Source of the DNA: an uncultured bacterium
Lineage (GTDB): Bacteria; Bacteroidota; Bacteroidia; Bacteroidales; Bacteroidaceae
Reading direction: 5' to 3'
Assembly (NCBI GenBank): GCA_945869305.1
Contig: CAMBOH010000012.1
Coordinates: 1 to 34,245 of the forward strand
DNA: 34,245 nucleotides
The notes under the pieces were generated by a model, which worked only from the letters and a program-made list of their open reading frames with translations, was not told the origin of the DNA and did no database searches. Shown one piece after another: positions 1-9,655 of the stretch; positions within the stretch are counted from its first letter, which is position 1, and each line of letters starts with the position of its first letter. The translations under genes and the position numbers were made by a program.

Positions 1-113
1 TGGGCCTTCAGCCCGCTCCTTAAACGCTTGTCAGCTACAAGTGAACACTTGCGAATGCTGGGCCTTCAGCCCGCTCCATGTACGTTTGTCAGCTACAAGT
101 GAACACTTGCGAA
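1..113. repeat. Two tandem copies of a 58-bp intergenic repeat
   Basis: Two units start at 1 and 59 and share most positions: both begin TGGGCCTTCAGCCCGCTCC and both end with the block GTCAGCTACAAGTGAACACT followed by TGCGAA. They differ mainly around 20-27 versus 78-85. Each unit contains the small palindrome GGGCCTTCAGCCC. The repeat runs off the left edge, so more copies may lie outside. Related sequence, in the opposite orientation, is seen near 30484-30562. With only two units and no spacers this is not a CRISPR array. Confidence 0.85.
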
Positions 114-185
114 ACTTGAATCAACTATCAACCCTTCAGCTATACACTTTCTCTGCTTAACACAGTCAGACCAGATTTTCATATC

Positions 186-824
186 ATGATATCTTTTAAT
201 AAGACAGGCTGCGCCCGGTTGGCTTCTTTGCGCTCGCTTGCACTGCCTATACGCCGAGTAATGATGGCAGTCATGCTGCTATGTGTGACAGAGGCCATAC
301 ACGCCCAGGCCACTTTTACCGAATATCTGGCAACCGACAGACCGGGACAAGGCAAGGTGACCATCAGCCAGTCGGCCGAGATAGACCGTGTGGTCAATCA
401 GGGACAGCCAGCCAAGAAGGATGCGCCAGCCACACAGCCGGCTGCAAAGCGGGCCGCAAGCCAGCCCTCCCAGACAGCCTCTCACGACAAAACCGAGGAG
501 GAAGTCAGGCATAAAACCGGTAATGGGGAGGCGAGAACGCATACAAACCGGGCCCGGCATAAGGTGCGCGGCTACCGCATCTGTATTTTTACTGGTGGAA
601 ATTCAAAAAAAGACAAGACCAAGGCCCAGCAGATGGGCCAGAAATGCCGTGAGTTATTTGGCGAACTGGCCGTCTACACTTCGTTCAAATCGCCCAGATG
701 GGTGACACATGTGGGCGATTTCCGTACGGCCCGGGAGGCACAGAAGTATGTCAAACTGATTCGGCGCGCACATTTCACCTACGAAACGCGCATCGTGGCC
801 AGCGAGGTGAACTTGCCTTATTGA
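186..824 (+). CDS. Exported SPOR-domain protein
   Basis: A 212-aa protein whose last ~80 residues (about 128-207) look like a SPOR domain, a fold that binds glycan strands of peptidoglycan lacking stem peptides, often at division sites. The N-terminus has a basic stretch, then a short hydrophobic run (about 26-38) ending AIHA before QATF, read as a signal peptide, so the SPOR domain should be periplasmic. Residues ~75-125 form a Pro/Ala/Gln-rich, charged linker. An in-frame ATG at 261 would give a shorter, more standard signal peptide (MMAVMLLC...), so the true start may be 261. It is first in the + strand run and is followed 90 bp later by folE. SPOR assignment rests on pattern and length; specific role unknown. 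Confidence 0.8.
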   Translation: MISFNKTGCARLASLRSLALPIRRVMMAVMLLCVTEAIHAQATFTEYLATDRPGQGKVTISQSAEIDRVVNQGQPAKKDAPATQPAAKRAASQPSQTASHDKTEEEVRHKTGNGEARTHTNRARHKVRGYRICIFTGGNSKKDKTKAQQMGQKCRELFGELAVYTSFKSPRWVTHVGDFRTAREAQKYVKLIRRAHFTYETRIVASEVNLPY

Positions 825-830
825 TAATGT

Positions 831-869
831 GTAATGTACAATGTCCGCGGGCCGGATGCCTGCGCCCCA
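831..869 (+). repeat. Dispersed intergenic repeat, copy A (ATGCCTGCGC family)
   Basis: The stretch GTAATGTACAATGTCC followed by GCGGGCCGGATGCCTGCGCC is closely similar to 15876-15921, including the leading GTAAT...TGTACAATG part. It lies between the SPOR gene and folE and has no coding potential. Confidence 0.6.
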
Positions 870-914
870 ACAGGTACATGAGACACACTGTACATGCTCA
901 TACAATTTCATTAC

Positions 915-1475
915 ATGGATAAAATCGAACAGCTGCAGCGGCATTATGCCGAAATATTGAAACTGCTGGGCGAAGACCCGGCACGCGAAGGACTGCTGAA
1001 GACGCCACTCCGGGTGGCCAAGGCCATGCAGACCCTGACCAGAGGATACGAACAAGACCCGGTGGCCGTGCTCAATTCGGCCAAATTCAGCGAGCCGTAC
1101 AACCAGATGGTCATCGTGAAGGACATCAATTTCTATTCCCTGTGTGAACACCACATGCTGCCCTTCTACGGCAAGGCCCACGTGGCCTACATTCCCAACG
1201 GCTTCATAACCGGCTTGAGCAAGATAGCCCGCGTGGTAGACATCTTCTCACACCGCCTGCAGGTCCAGGAGCGCATGACGCTCCAAATAAAGGACTGCAT
1301 CCAGGAAGCCCTGCAGCCGCTGGGCGTGATGGTCGTGGTCGAGGCACGGCACATGTGCATGCAGATGCGGGGAGTCGAAAAGGACAATTCGGTCACTATG
1401 ACATCAGACTTTTGCGGTGCTTTCAACCAGGCCAAGACGCGCGAGGAATTCTTGCAGCTCATAGCCCGGGCCTGA
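915..1475 (+). CDS. folE: GTP cyclohydrolase I (FolE)
   Basis: A 186-aa type I GTP cyclohydrolase (EC 3.5.4.16), which converts GTP to 7,8-dihydroneopterin triphosphate, the first step of tetrahydrofolate (and in many bacteria queuosine) synthesis, in the cytoplasm. The zinc ligands are all visible: C77 and H80 in SLCEHH and C148 in HMCMQMRG, with the same 3- and 68-residue spacings as the Escherichia coli enzyme (C110, H113, C181). The GLSKIARVV and [10 protein letters not shown] signature blocks are intact. The ATG at 915 is preferred over one 21 bp upstream because [11 protein letters not shown] matches the usual family start. It lies between the SPOR gene and ruvA, in an arrangement that looks like housekeeping synteny rather than a shared function. 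Confidence 0.96.
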   Translation: MDKIEQLQRHYAEILKLLGEDPAREGLLKTPLRVAKAMQTLTRGYEQDPVAVLNSAKFSEPYNQMVIVKDINFYSLCEHHMLPFYGKAHVAYIPNGFITGLSKIARVVDIFSHRLQVQERMTLQIKDCIQEALQPLGVMVVVEARHMCMQMRGVEKDNSVTMTSDFCGAFNQAKTREEFLQLIARA

Positions 1476-1542
1476 CCCGTTGGGCAAAATGGGCAGACAC
1501 CGTGTACAATAAAAAACGGGAAATCGCGTTATAGTAGTCGTT

Positions 1543-2142
1543 ATGATAGAATATGTACGAGGCATAGTAGACGAACTCACTCCGACGCAGGCCGTGCTGG
1601 AGGCTGCGGGCGTAGGCTACGCGCTGGGCATCACGCTGAACACCTACACGGCGTTACAGGGAAAGTCTCAGGCACGGCTGTACGTGTATGAGTCGATTCG
1701 GGAAGATGCCTACCAGCTATATGGCTTTTTCACCCGCGACGAGCGGGCTTTTTTTCAGTTGCTCATCGACGTGCAGGGAGTGGGTCCGCAAACGGCCCGC
1801 ATGGTGCTGTCGGCTTTCACACCAGTCGAGCTGAAGAACATCGTGCTGGCTGAGGACGTGCGTATGCTCAAATCGGTGAAGGGCATCGGTCCGAAGGCTG
1901 CCGCCCGCATCGTCATGGACCTCAAGGACAAGGTCGTCGCGCTGGCCGGCAACGAGTCGGGCGGAGGCGGTAAGGATGAGGCTGTGGCAACCGCTCCGGC
2001 TGTGGTCGAAGAAGCCGTTCAGGCTTTGGCCGTGCTGGGATTCTCGCCCGCACCTACCCACAAGGTGGTGATGCAGATAGTCAAGGACGAACCCGCCTTG
2101 CAGGTAGAGCAAATCATCAAGAAAGCACTGAAGATGCTTTGA
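1543..2142 (+). CDS. ruvA: Holliday junction helicase subunit RuvA
   Basis: A 199-aa RuvA of normal length and complete at both ends. RuvA tetramers bind four-way DNA junctions and recruit the RuvB motor for branch migration during recombinational repair. The N-terminal OB domain occupies about 1-63 (MIEYVRGIVDEL start is typical). Two helix-hairpin-helix motifs are clear: DVQGVGPQTA (77-86) and SVKGIGPKAA (111-120). A Gly-rich flexible linker (~139-144) precedes domain III (about 154-199), which contacts RuvB. No ruvB or ruvC is adjacent. sprA begins 77 bp after the stop, and a ruvA-sprA neighbourhood is, from memory, also found in Porphyromonas gingivalis. Confidence 0.97.
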   Translation: MIEYVRGIVDELTPTQAVLEAAGVGYALGITLNTYTALQGKSQARLYVYESIREDAYQLYGFFTRDERAFFQLLIDVQGVGPQTARMVLSAFTPVELKNIVLAEDVRMLKSVKGIGPKAAARIVMDLKDKVVALAGNESGGGGKDEAVATAPAVVEEAVQALAVLGFSPAPTHKVVMQIVKDEPALQVEQIIKKALKML

Positions 2143-2149
2143 GAATCAT

Positions 2150-2164
2150 GGGGGAAGCTCCCCC
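2150..2164. other. Small GC-rich hairpin between ruvA and sprA
   Basis: GGGGGA, a three-base loop (AGC) and TCCCCC form a perfect 6-bp stem starting 7 bp after the ruvA stop. There is no T-run after it, so it is not a convincing terminator; it could slow transcription or protect the upstream mRNA end. It may equally be chance. Confidence 0.3.
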
Positions 2165-2219
2165 GTACGGAACCATCCTTTCAATCATCGGCAGCGTGCA
2201 GCTGCATTCCCTCCAATAC

Positions 2220-5200
2220 ATGACAAACAGACGAATACTCGCATGGCTATGCTGCCTCGCGCTGCTTGCAGCGGGAGCGGTCCGTGCTGCCTATGTGGGA
2301 GGGAATGCTGTGGCTCACCGCTTGCAGCCGGCGGGCCAGACAGCAGCGCACCAACCAGACGGCTTGCAGGTGAACGACACGTTGCCCAAGGTGCGTAAAA
2401 CGGTGCCGCTCACTTTACACGACACCCTGCCGAAGGGAGCAGACCTGCGCACACCGGAGAATGTGCGGACTGGAGCAGAATATGACGAACAGACAGGAGG
2501 GTATCTGTGGGGAACAAAACTGGGCGACGAATATCTCGAAGCCCCTTTTGCGCTTACGTGGGACGAGTATCAGCGTGTGGTGATGCAGCGTTCGATCAGA
2601 GCCTACTACCGCAACCGAAACGCACAGGAATTCAAGGAGCAGGGGAAGGACCGCTTCGACTTTACCGACATGCAGTTCAGCCTCGGACCGATGGACAAGG
2701 TGTTCGGTCCCGGCGGCGTGCGCGTCAAGACACAGGGCTCGGCCGAACTGAAGATAGGCGCCAACATGCGCTTTACCGACAACCCCAGCTTGTCTGAACG
2801 TAACCGCAAGGTCTTCGGCTTTGATTTTGACGAGAAGATAAACCTGAGTCTCAACGGAAAAGTGGGCGACAAGGTCAACATGGACTTTAACTACAACTCG
2901 GAGGCCACGTTCGACTTTGACACGCAGAATCTGAAGCTGCGCTACGAGGGCAAGGAAGACGAAATCATCAAGCTCATCGAGGCGGGCAATGTGAGTATGC
3001 CCACCCAGTCGTCGCTCATACGCGGTGCCACTTCGCTCTTTGGCGTCCATGCCGACATGCAGTTCGGCAAGCTCAAGCTCTCGACCGTACTTTCCCAGAA
3101 AAAGTCGTCCACCTCAACCGTCAGCAGCAGCGGCGGTGCCCAGCTGTCAAGCTACGAGTTCTCGGCCGATGCCTACGACGAGAACCGCCACTTCTTCCTC
3201 GCACACTTCTTCCGCGACCGTTACGACGACAACATGAAGCTCCTGCCCACTGTGGCATCGGGCATCACCATCAACCGCATAGAAATATGGGTCACGAACA
3301 AGACGGGGGCCACGACCGACACCCGCAATGTGGTGGCCCTCACAGACTTGGGCGAATACAGCCATGTCACCAATCAGCAATGGGTGGCAACGGGTGAGGA
3401 AAATCCCAACAACAACGCCAACACCCTGTATGCCACGCTCAACGAAAACCTGACCGATGCGCGCAACATCTCTGCCGTCACCCAGGTGTTGGACGGTGCA
3501 GGCATGGCCGGAGGCGTGGACTACGAGAAGCTGGAGTCGGCACGCAAGCTCAGCACATCAGAATACACACTGAACAGTGCCCTGGGCTACGTGTCCCTGA
3601 AGCAGACGCTCCAGACCGACCAGGTGCTGGCCGTGGCCTTCGAGTACACCTACAGGGGACAGACCTGGCAGGTGGGAGAGTTCTCAAGTGACCGCAAGGA
3701 CACGAAGGAGGTGCTCTATGTCAAGGCGTTGCGCAACACCGCCTGTACGCCCAGCATGGGAAACTGGGACCTGATGATGAAAAACGTGTATGCACTGGGT
3801 GCCACCTCCGTACAGAAGGAAAAGTTCAAACTCGACATCAAGCTGCTGTCGGACACGACGGGCGTATACCTCTCCTACCTGCCCGAACCCGGGCTCAAGA
3901 GCCAGCGCATACTGTCGTTGGTGGGCCTCGACCGGCTTGACAACAACAACAAGATAGGGGCCAACGGCTATTTTGACTTTGTCGAAGGCTACACCATCGA
4001 CCGCCAGAGCGGCCGCGTGTACTTCCCGATGGTGGAGCCTTTCGGCAAGGGACTGGCCAAGGCCATCGGCAGCGAAGCCGTGGCAGCGAAATACGTGTTC
4101 CAGGAGCTGTACGACTCGACCCGCACCGTGGCGCGGCAGATTGCCGAAAAGAACAAGTTCCTCATTACAGGCGAATACAAGGCATCGCGCAACGATGAAA
4201 TCCAGCTGGGAGCCATGAACATTCCCCGCGGGTCGGTCGTGGTGACCGCCGGCGGACAAACCCTGATGGAAGGGTCCGACTACACGGTCGACTACTATTC
4301 GGGCATTGTGAAGATCCTGAACAAGAGCATTCTCGATGCGGGAACACCCGTCAGCGTGAGCCTGGAGAGCGACACCGACTACGGCATGCAGCGCAAGACG
4401 ATGTTCGGCATGAGCTTCACCTACGACTTCACCAAGGACTTCCAGATAGGCGGTACGTTCATGCACTTGGGCGAGCGTGCGCTGACCACCAAGGTAGCCA
4501 TGGGGTCAGAGCCGCTCAACAACACCCTCTGGGGACTGAACATGTCGTGGAAGAAACAGAGCCAGCGGCTCACGGACTGGCTCGACAAGCTGCCCCTGCT
4601 CCACTGCACGGCACCCTCGACCATCAACTTCACGGCAGAGTTCGCCCAGTTGGTGGCAGGCAACAGCTCGGGCGTACAGGGCAATGCCTCGTATATCGAC
4701 GACTTCGAAAATTCAAAGAGCGAGATAGACATCTCCAATCCGAAGGAGTGGAACCTCTGTAGTGTGCCGTCCATGTTCAGCGAGAGCAAGCTGACCAACG
4801 ACGTGCGCTACGGCTACAACCGTGCCCTGCTGGCCTGGTACTACATCGACCCGCTCTTCACCCGCCGCTCGTCGAGCCTTACACCCGGCCACATCAAGGG
4901 AGACCTGAAGCAGCTCTCCGACCCGGATGTGCGCGAAGTGTACAAGAGCGAGCTCTTCCCGAACAAGAGTGTGAACATGCAGGAGTCAAACACGCTGAGC
5001 GTGCTGAACCTGGCCTACTATCCCAATGAGCGCGGTCCGTACAACCTGGACCCCTCGCTCGATGCCGACGGCCATCTGCTGAATCCCGAAAAACGTTGGG
5101 GCGGCATGATGCGCAAGCTCGAAACCTCCGACTTCGAGACGGCCAACATCGAATACATTGAGTTCTGGATGCTCGACCCCTTCATCAAGGCACGCGACGA

Positions 5201-8200
5201 AGGACGCACTTTCAGCGGCGACCTCTACTTCAACTTGGGTGAAATCAGCGAAGATGTGCTCAAGGACGGCAAGAAGTTCTACGAGAGCGGGCTGCCCGTG
5301 GACGGCGACCCCACCCAGTATGCCGAAACCGTGTGGGGACGTGTGCCCACGCAGAACACGGTGACCTACGCCTTCAACACCGCCAGCGGCTCGCGCTCGA
5401 AGCAGGATGTAGGCTTCAACGGACTGACCTCACAGGAGGAACAGACCTATCCCGCCTACGCCCAGTTCCTCAGTGAGGTGCAGGCCAAGGTGCGTCCGGC
5501 CGTCTACGATTCGCTGCTGCTCTCGCCTTCGGCCGACAAGTACCATTACTTCAGGGGCAGCGACTACGACCGCCAGCAGTTGTCCATCCTCGACCGTTAC
5601 AAGTATATCAACAATCCCAACGGAAACTCCGTCGACAGTGACAACTCGCCAGAGTCCTACAGCACGGCCTACAAGACACAGCCCGACGTGGAGGACATCA
5701 ACCAGGATTTCACCCTGAACGAATACGAGAAGTATTATGAGTATAAGGTACACATCGCCGAAGAGTCCATGCAGGTGGGCCAGAACTACATTGTCGACAA
5801 GCGCGTGGCCAGCCAGAAGACCCGCGACGGTGTGACCCGCGACTACACCTGGTACCTCTTCCGCATTCCCGTCGACCAGTACCAGAGCCGACAGGGAGGC
5901 ATCTCCGACTTCTCGTCCATCCGCTTCATGCGCATGTACCTCACCGGGTTCAGCCAGCCCGTCGTGTTGCGTATGGCGACCCTCAATCTGGTACATGGAG
6001 AGTGGCGGGCCTATGAGCAGGCACTGTATCAGGGCAAGGCACCCGAGGTGAGCGGCATTCTCGAAGTGAGCGCGGTGAACTTTGAGGAGAACAACGAGAA
6101 AGAGCCGGTCAACTACATCCTGCCTCCGGGCATCAGCCGCGTGGTCGATCCCGGACAGTCACAGATATTGCAGAACAACGAGCAGTCGCTGGCACTCACC
6201 GTACGGCAGCTCGCTTCAGGCGATGCCCGTGCAGTCTACAAGAACACCAACCTCGACCTGCGCCGCTACAAGCATCTGCAAATGTTCAGCCACGCCAACT
6301 CGCTGGTTGGCGAGACACCGGTCGAAGACGGCCAGGTGTCGCTGTTCGTGCGTCTCGGTTCAGACTACAAGAGCAACTTCTACGAGTATGAAGTGCCCCT
6401 CACCATCACGCCCGCCAAGCAATATGCCGACAACACGGCCAGCGCCAAGGTCGTGTGGCCGGCCGAGAACATGGTGGACATCGACCTGAGCCTGCTCACC
6501 GACATCAAGCGCAACCGCAACCTGCAGAAGTCGTTGGGCCTGACTTCCTATGCCCAGCTCTATTCGGAGTACGACCCCAGCAATCCGGCCAACAAGGTCA
6601 GCATCGTGGGCAATCCCAGCCTGGGCGAGGTGCGTACCATCATGATAGGCGTGCGCAACAATTCGCGCACCGTGCAGCACGTGGAGGTGTGGACCAACGA
6701 GCTCCGCCTGCAGCAGTTTGCCAACAAGGGTGGCTGGGCGGCACAGTCACAGCTCAACCTGCAACTCTCCGACGTGGCTACGCTGAACCTTTCGGGACAT
6801 GTCGAGACCGAGGGCTTTGGCGGACTGGAGGAAACGGTCAGCCAGCGGCGCGACGACAACCTCTATGAGTATTCGGTGACCACCAACGTGCAGGCCGGCA
6901 AGTTCCTTCCCGAAAAGGCCAAGCTCAATGCGCCGATCTACTACTCCTACAGCAAGCAGCGCACGTCGCCCCGCTACAATCCGCTCGACAGCGACATGGA
7001 GCTGGAAGAGGCCCTCAGCGGACTCAGCACAAAGCACGAGAAGGATTCGCTGAAGAACATAGCCGAGAAGGTCGTGGTGAACAAGAACTTCAGCCTCACA
7101 GGCGTACGCTTCAACATTGCCACCAAGCGGCACCCCATGCCCTACGACCCGGCCAACTTCACCTTCGGCTATGCCTATTCCACCCGAAACACCACGGGCG
7201 AGACCACAGCCTGGGAGAAGGACCAGAACTGGAAGTACTCTTTCAACTACTCCTGGTCGCCCAATCTGGCTCCCTTCGAGCCGTTCAAGAAGTCGAAGAG
7301 CAAGTCCAAGTGGTTCAAGATACTGCGTGACCAGACCTTCAACTTCTTGCCCCAGAACATCGCGTTCAACTCCGACATCACGCGTTCCTACTACGAGTTG
7401 CAGGAGCGCGACATGGAGCAGCTCGACGGTTCCAACTCGCTGCCCCTCAGCTGGTCGAGCGACTTCTTGTGGAACCGTTCTTTCCAGCTGCGCTGGGACT
7501 TTACCAAGAATCTGCACGCCAATTTCTCGTCGGGCACGAATGCCGAAATCGAGCAGCCCTACACGGCTGTCAACAAGGACCTTTACCCCGACCGTTACAC
7601 AGCCTGGAAGGACTCTGTCTGGAACAGCATACGCCACCTGGGCCGTCCGCTCACCTATCAGCAGACCTTCGACCTCTCGTGGAAGGTGCCCATCAACAAG
7701 CTGCCCATTTTCGACTGGGTCAATACCGACCTCAGCTACAATGCCACCTACAACTGGACGCGCGGCACGGAGCTGGCCGACGGCACTTCAATGGGACACA
7801 CCATTGCCAACTCGCGCAACGTGACGGCCAATGGCAAGCTGAACCTCGAGACCCTCTACAACCACGTGCCCTTCCTCAAGGCTGTGAATAAGAAGTTCGC
7901 TACCGCGCCCAAGGACCCCAAGAAGGGAGAGGCCGACAAGGAGAAAAAGAACTTCGAAAAGGAAATCGTGCTGAAAGCCGACACCACGCAGGAGCTGCAG
8001 CACAACCAACGCAGCAAGCAGCTGCGCGTAGTCGCCCTGCGTCCCGATGGCAGTCGCTATCCGCTGCGCTACAAGGTGGTCGACAACAACAAGATACTCA
8101 TACTCTCGCGCGACACGGCCCGCATCAAGGTGTTGGTGAGTCCCAAGAAGCGGTTGGAAGACCAGCAGTGGTACAAGGGGCTGCAACTGGGCAGCCGCAT

Positions 8201-9623
8201 CCTCATGGCCGTGCGCAACGTGAGCCTCACCTATTCGCGCAAGAACAACCTCAGCCTGCCCGGCTTCCTGCCCGAAGTGGGCGATGCCTTCGGCCAGACA
8301 GGTGGCGCGGCCGGTATGGCACCGGGCCTTGACTTTGCCTTTGGCCTGGCGGGCGAAAGCTACATTCAGCGAGCTGCCGACCGAGGCTGGCTGCTCATGA
8401 CCGACAGTATCATCACGCCGGCAACGGTGAGCAACACCGAAAACCTGCAGCTGCGCGCTACGCTGGAACCTTACCGCGACATCAAGATTGACCTCACGGC
8501 CTCGCGCAACCGCAACTTCAACCGCAGCATACAGTACATGTTCAGCGGAATGCCCACCACCGAGAGCGGTTCGTTCAGCATGACCACCATCTCTATCGGT
8601 TCGGCATTTGAAGGCACCGGCTCGCCCGACAAGGGCTACCACTCCAAGACCTTCAGCAAGTTTGTCCGTTCGCTCGAAGCCCACCGCCAGCAGCTCGAAC
8701 AGCGCTACGCCGGAGCCGTCTATCCCGATGGGACCCTCCTGGCCGGCCAGCCGTTCGACCCCGCCAACGGTACGGTCAGTCCCTATTCGCCCGATGTCAT
8801 GATACCCGCCTTCCTCAAGGCCTATACGGCCAGCGGGGCGAGTGGCATATTCCCCTCAGTCAGCAGCATGTTGCCCAACTGGAGCATCACCTATGGCGGC
8901 CTGGCCAAGCTGCCGCGTATGAAGTCCATCTTCAAGAGCTTCAACCTGAACCATGCCTACAAGAGCGTCTATGCGGTAGGTTCCTACAACACCTATACCA
9001 GCTACATGGCATACATGAACGGCTTGGGCTTCATTACCGATGTGACTACCGGCGTGCCCGTTCCCAGCGGCTGCTACGACGTGTCGACCGTCAGCATCAA
9101 CGAGAGCTTCTCGCCGCTGTTCGGAGTGGACATGACCTTCCTCAACAACTTCAGTGCGAAGGTAGAGTGGCGCAAGACGCGCGTGCTGACACTCAGCATG
9201 ACCTCCATGCAGGTCAACGAGACACGCTCGAACGACTTTGTGATAGGCTTGGCCTACAAGCTCACCAATGTCAACCTCTTCGCACCCAAGCGCACCGTAC
9301 GTTCCACCAAGCGCGGAACAGGCAGCGAAAAGAAGACCGAGACCAACGCCAAGGGCTTTGCCAACGACCTCAACCTGCGCCTCGACTTCACCCTGCGCAA
9401 CCAGGCTGCCTTGAACCGAGACATACTGACCGAACTGACACAGGCCACCAGCGGCAACAAGTCCGTGCAGATCAGTTTGCAGGCCGACTATGCACTGAGC
9501 AAGTTCCTCACCGTGACAGGCTACTACGAACGCCTCATGAACAAGCCCTTGCTCACTTCCTCCTCCTATCCTGTCACCACACAGGACTTCGGCGTCAGCC
9601 TGAAGTTCATCCTGAACAGGTAG
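2220..9623 (+). CDS. sprA: T9SS outer-membrane translocon SprA/Sov
   Basis: A 2467-aa protein of the SprA (Sov) family, the very large single-chain outer-membrane barrel through which type IX secretion cargo crosses; family members are about 2400-2500 aa, so this one is full length. The start at 2220 gives a clear signal peptide (MTNRRILAWLCCLALLAAGAVRA then AYVGG); the frame is open back to 2139, but that would bury the signal peptide behind 27 residues and overlap ruvA. The body is rich in alternating polar/aromatic strands, for example KFKLDIKLLSD and FQIGGTFMHLGE, and ends GVSLKFILNR, as expected for a closing beta strand. SprA of Flavobacterium johnsoniae forms a 36-strand pore that binds PorV. 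The same run encodes PorU and PorV downstream. The reading frame has no break over 7.4 kb. Confidence 0.96.
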   Translation: MTNRRILAWLCCLALLAAGAVRAAYVGGNAVAHRLQPAGQTAAHQPDGLQVNDTLPKVRKTVPLTLHDTLPKGADLRTPENVRTGAEYDEQTGGYLWGTKLGDEYLEAPFALTWDEYQRVVMQRSIRAYYRNRNAQEFKEQGKDRFDFTDMQFSLGPMDKVFGPGGVRVKTQGSAELKIGANMRFTDNPSLSERNRKVFGFDFDEKINLSLNGKVGDKVNMDFNYNSEATFDFDTQNLKLRYEGKEDEIIKLIEAGNVSMPTQSSLIRGATSLFGVHADMQFGKLKLSTVLSQKKSSTSTVSSSGGAQLSSYEFSADAYDENRHFFLAHFFRDRYDDNMKLLPTVASGITINRIEIWVTNKTGATTDTRNVVALTDLGEYSHVTNQQWVATGEENPNNNANTLYATLNENLTDARNISAVTQVLDGAGMAGGVDYEKLESARKLSTSEYTLNSALGYVSLKQTLQTDQVLAVAFEYTYRGQTWQVGEFSSDRKDTKEVLYVKALRNTACTPSMGNWDLMMKNVYALGATSVQKEKFKLDIKLLSDTTGVYLSYLPEPGLKSQRILSLVGLDRLDNNNKIGANGYFDFVEGYTIDRQSGRVYFPMVEPFGKGLAKAIGSEAVAAKYVFQELYDSTRTVARQIAEKNKFLITGEYKASRNDEIQLGAMNIPRGSVVVTAGGQTLMEGSDYTVDYYSGIVKILNKSILDAGTPVSVSLESDTDYGMQRKTMFGMSFTYDFTKDFQIGGTFMHLGERALTTKVAMGSEPLNNTLWGLNMSWKKQSQRLTDWLDKLPLLHCTAPSTINFTAEFAQLVAGNSSGVQGNASYIDDFENSKSEIDISNPKEWNLCSVPSMFSESKLTNDVRYGYNRALLAWYYIDPLFTRRSSSLTPGHIKGDLKQLSDPDVREVYKSELFPNKSVNMQESNTLSVLNLAYYPNERGPYNLDPSLDADGHLLNPEKRWGGMMRKLETSDFETANIEYIEFWMLDPFIKARDEGRTFSGDLYFNLGEISEDVLKDGKKFYESGLPVDGDPTQYAETVWGRVPTQNTVTYAFNTASGSRSKQDVGFNGLTSQEEQTYPAYAQFLSEVQAKVRPAVYDSLLLSPSADKYHYFRGSDYDRQQLSILDRYKYINNPNGNSVDSDNSPESYSTAYKTQPDVEDINQDFTLNEYEKYYEYKVHIAEESMQVGQNYIVDKRVASQKTRDGVTRDYTWYLFRIPVDQYQSRQGGISDFSSIRFMRMYLTGFSQPVVLRMATLNLVHGEWRAYEQALYQGKAPEVSGILEVSAVNFEENNEKEPVNYILPPGISRVVDPGQSQILQNNEQSLALTVRQLASGDARAVYKNTNLDLRRYKHLQMFSHANSLVGETPVEDGQVSLFVRLGSDYKSNFYEYEVPLTITPAKQYADNTASAKVVWPAENMVDIDLSLLTDIKRNRNLQKSLGLTSYAQLYSEYDPSNPANKVSIVGNPSLGEVRTIMIGVRNNSRTVQHVEVWTNELRLQQFANKGGWAAQSQLNLQLSDVATLNLSGHVETEGFGGLEETVSQRRDDNLYEYSVTTNVQAGKFLPEKAKLNAPIYYSYSKQRTSPRYNPLDSDMELEEALSGLSTKHEKDSLKNIAEKVVVNKNFSLTGVRFNIATKRHPMPYDPANFTFGYAYSTRNTTGETTAWEKDQNWKYSFNYSWSPNLAPFEPFKKSKSKSKWFKILRDQTFNFLPQNIAFNSDITRSYYELQERDMEQLDGSNSLPLSWSSDFLWNRSFQLRWDFTKNLHANFSSGTNAEIEQPYTAVNKDLYPDRYTAWKDSVWNSIRHLGRPLTYQQTFDLSWKVPINKLPIFDWVNTDLSYNATYNWTRGTELADGTSMGHTIANSRNVTANGKLNLETLYNHVPFLKAVNKKFATAPKDPKKGEADKEKKNFEKEIVLKADTTQELQHNQRSKQLRVVALRPDGSRYPLRYKVVDNNKILILSRDTARIKVLVSPKKRLEDQQWYKGLQLGSRILMAVRNVSLTYSRKNNLSLPGFLPEVGDAFGQTGGAAGMAPGLDFAFGLAGESYIQRAADRGWLLMTDSIITPATVSNTENLQLRATLEPYRDIKIDLTASRNRNFNRSIQYMFSGMPTTESGSFSMTTISIGSAFEGTGSPDKGYHSKTFSKFVRSLEAHRQQLEQRYAGAVYPDGTLLAGQPFDPANGTVSPYSPDVMIPAFLKAYTASGASGIFPSVSSMLPNWSITYGGLAKLPRMKSIFKSFNLNHAYKSVYAVGSYNTYTSYMAYMNGLGFITDVTTGVPVPSGCYDVSTVSINESFSPLFGVDMTFLNNFSAKVEWRKTRVLTLSMTSMQVNETRSNDFVIGLAYKLTNVNLFAPKRTVRSTKRGTGSEKKTETNAKGFANDLNLRLDFTLRNQAALNRDILTELTQATSGNKSVQISLQADYALSKFLTVTGYYERLMNKPLLTSSSYPVTTQDFGVSLKFILNR

Positions 9624-9655
9624 AGGCTTGCACCCCTATATATAATAAGAACAGC

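Noticed and set aside
1-116. Possible CRISPR array in the left-end repeats
   Set aside because: There are only two units, directly adjacent with no unique spacers, and no cas genes in the window.
9167-9655. N-terminal extension of the FAH-family frame into sprA
   Set aside because: It lies wholly inside sprA in another frame and is Arg/Gln/His-rich as expected for a shadow frame. The recognisable protein begins at the ATG at 9656.
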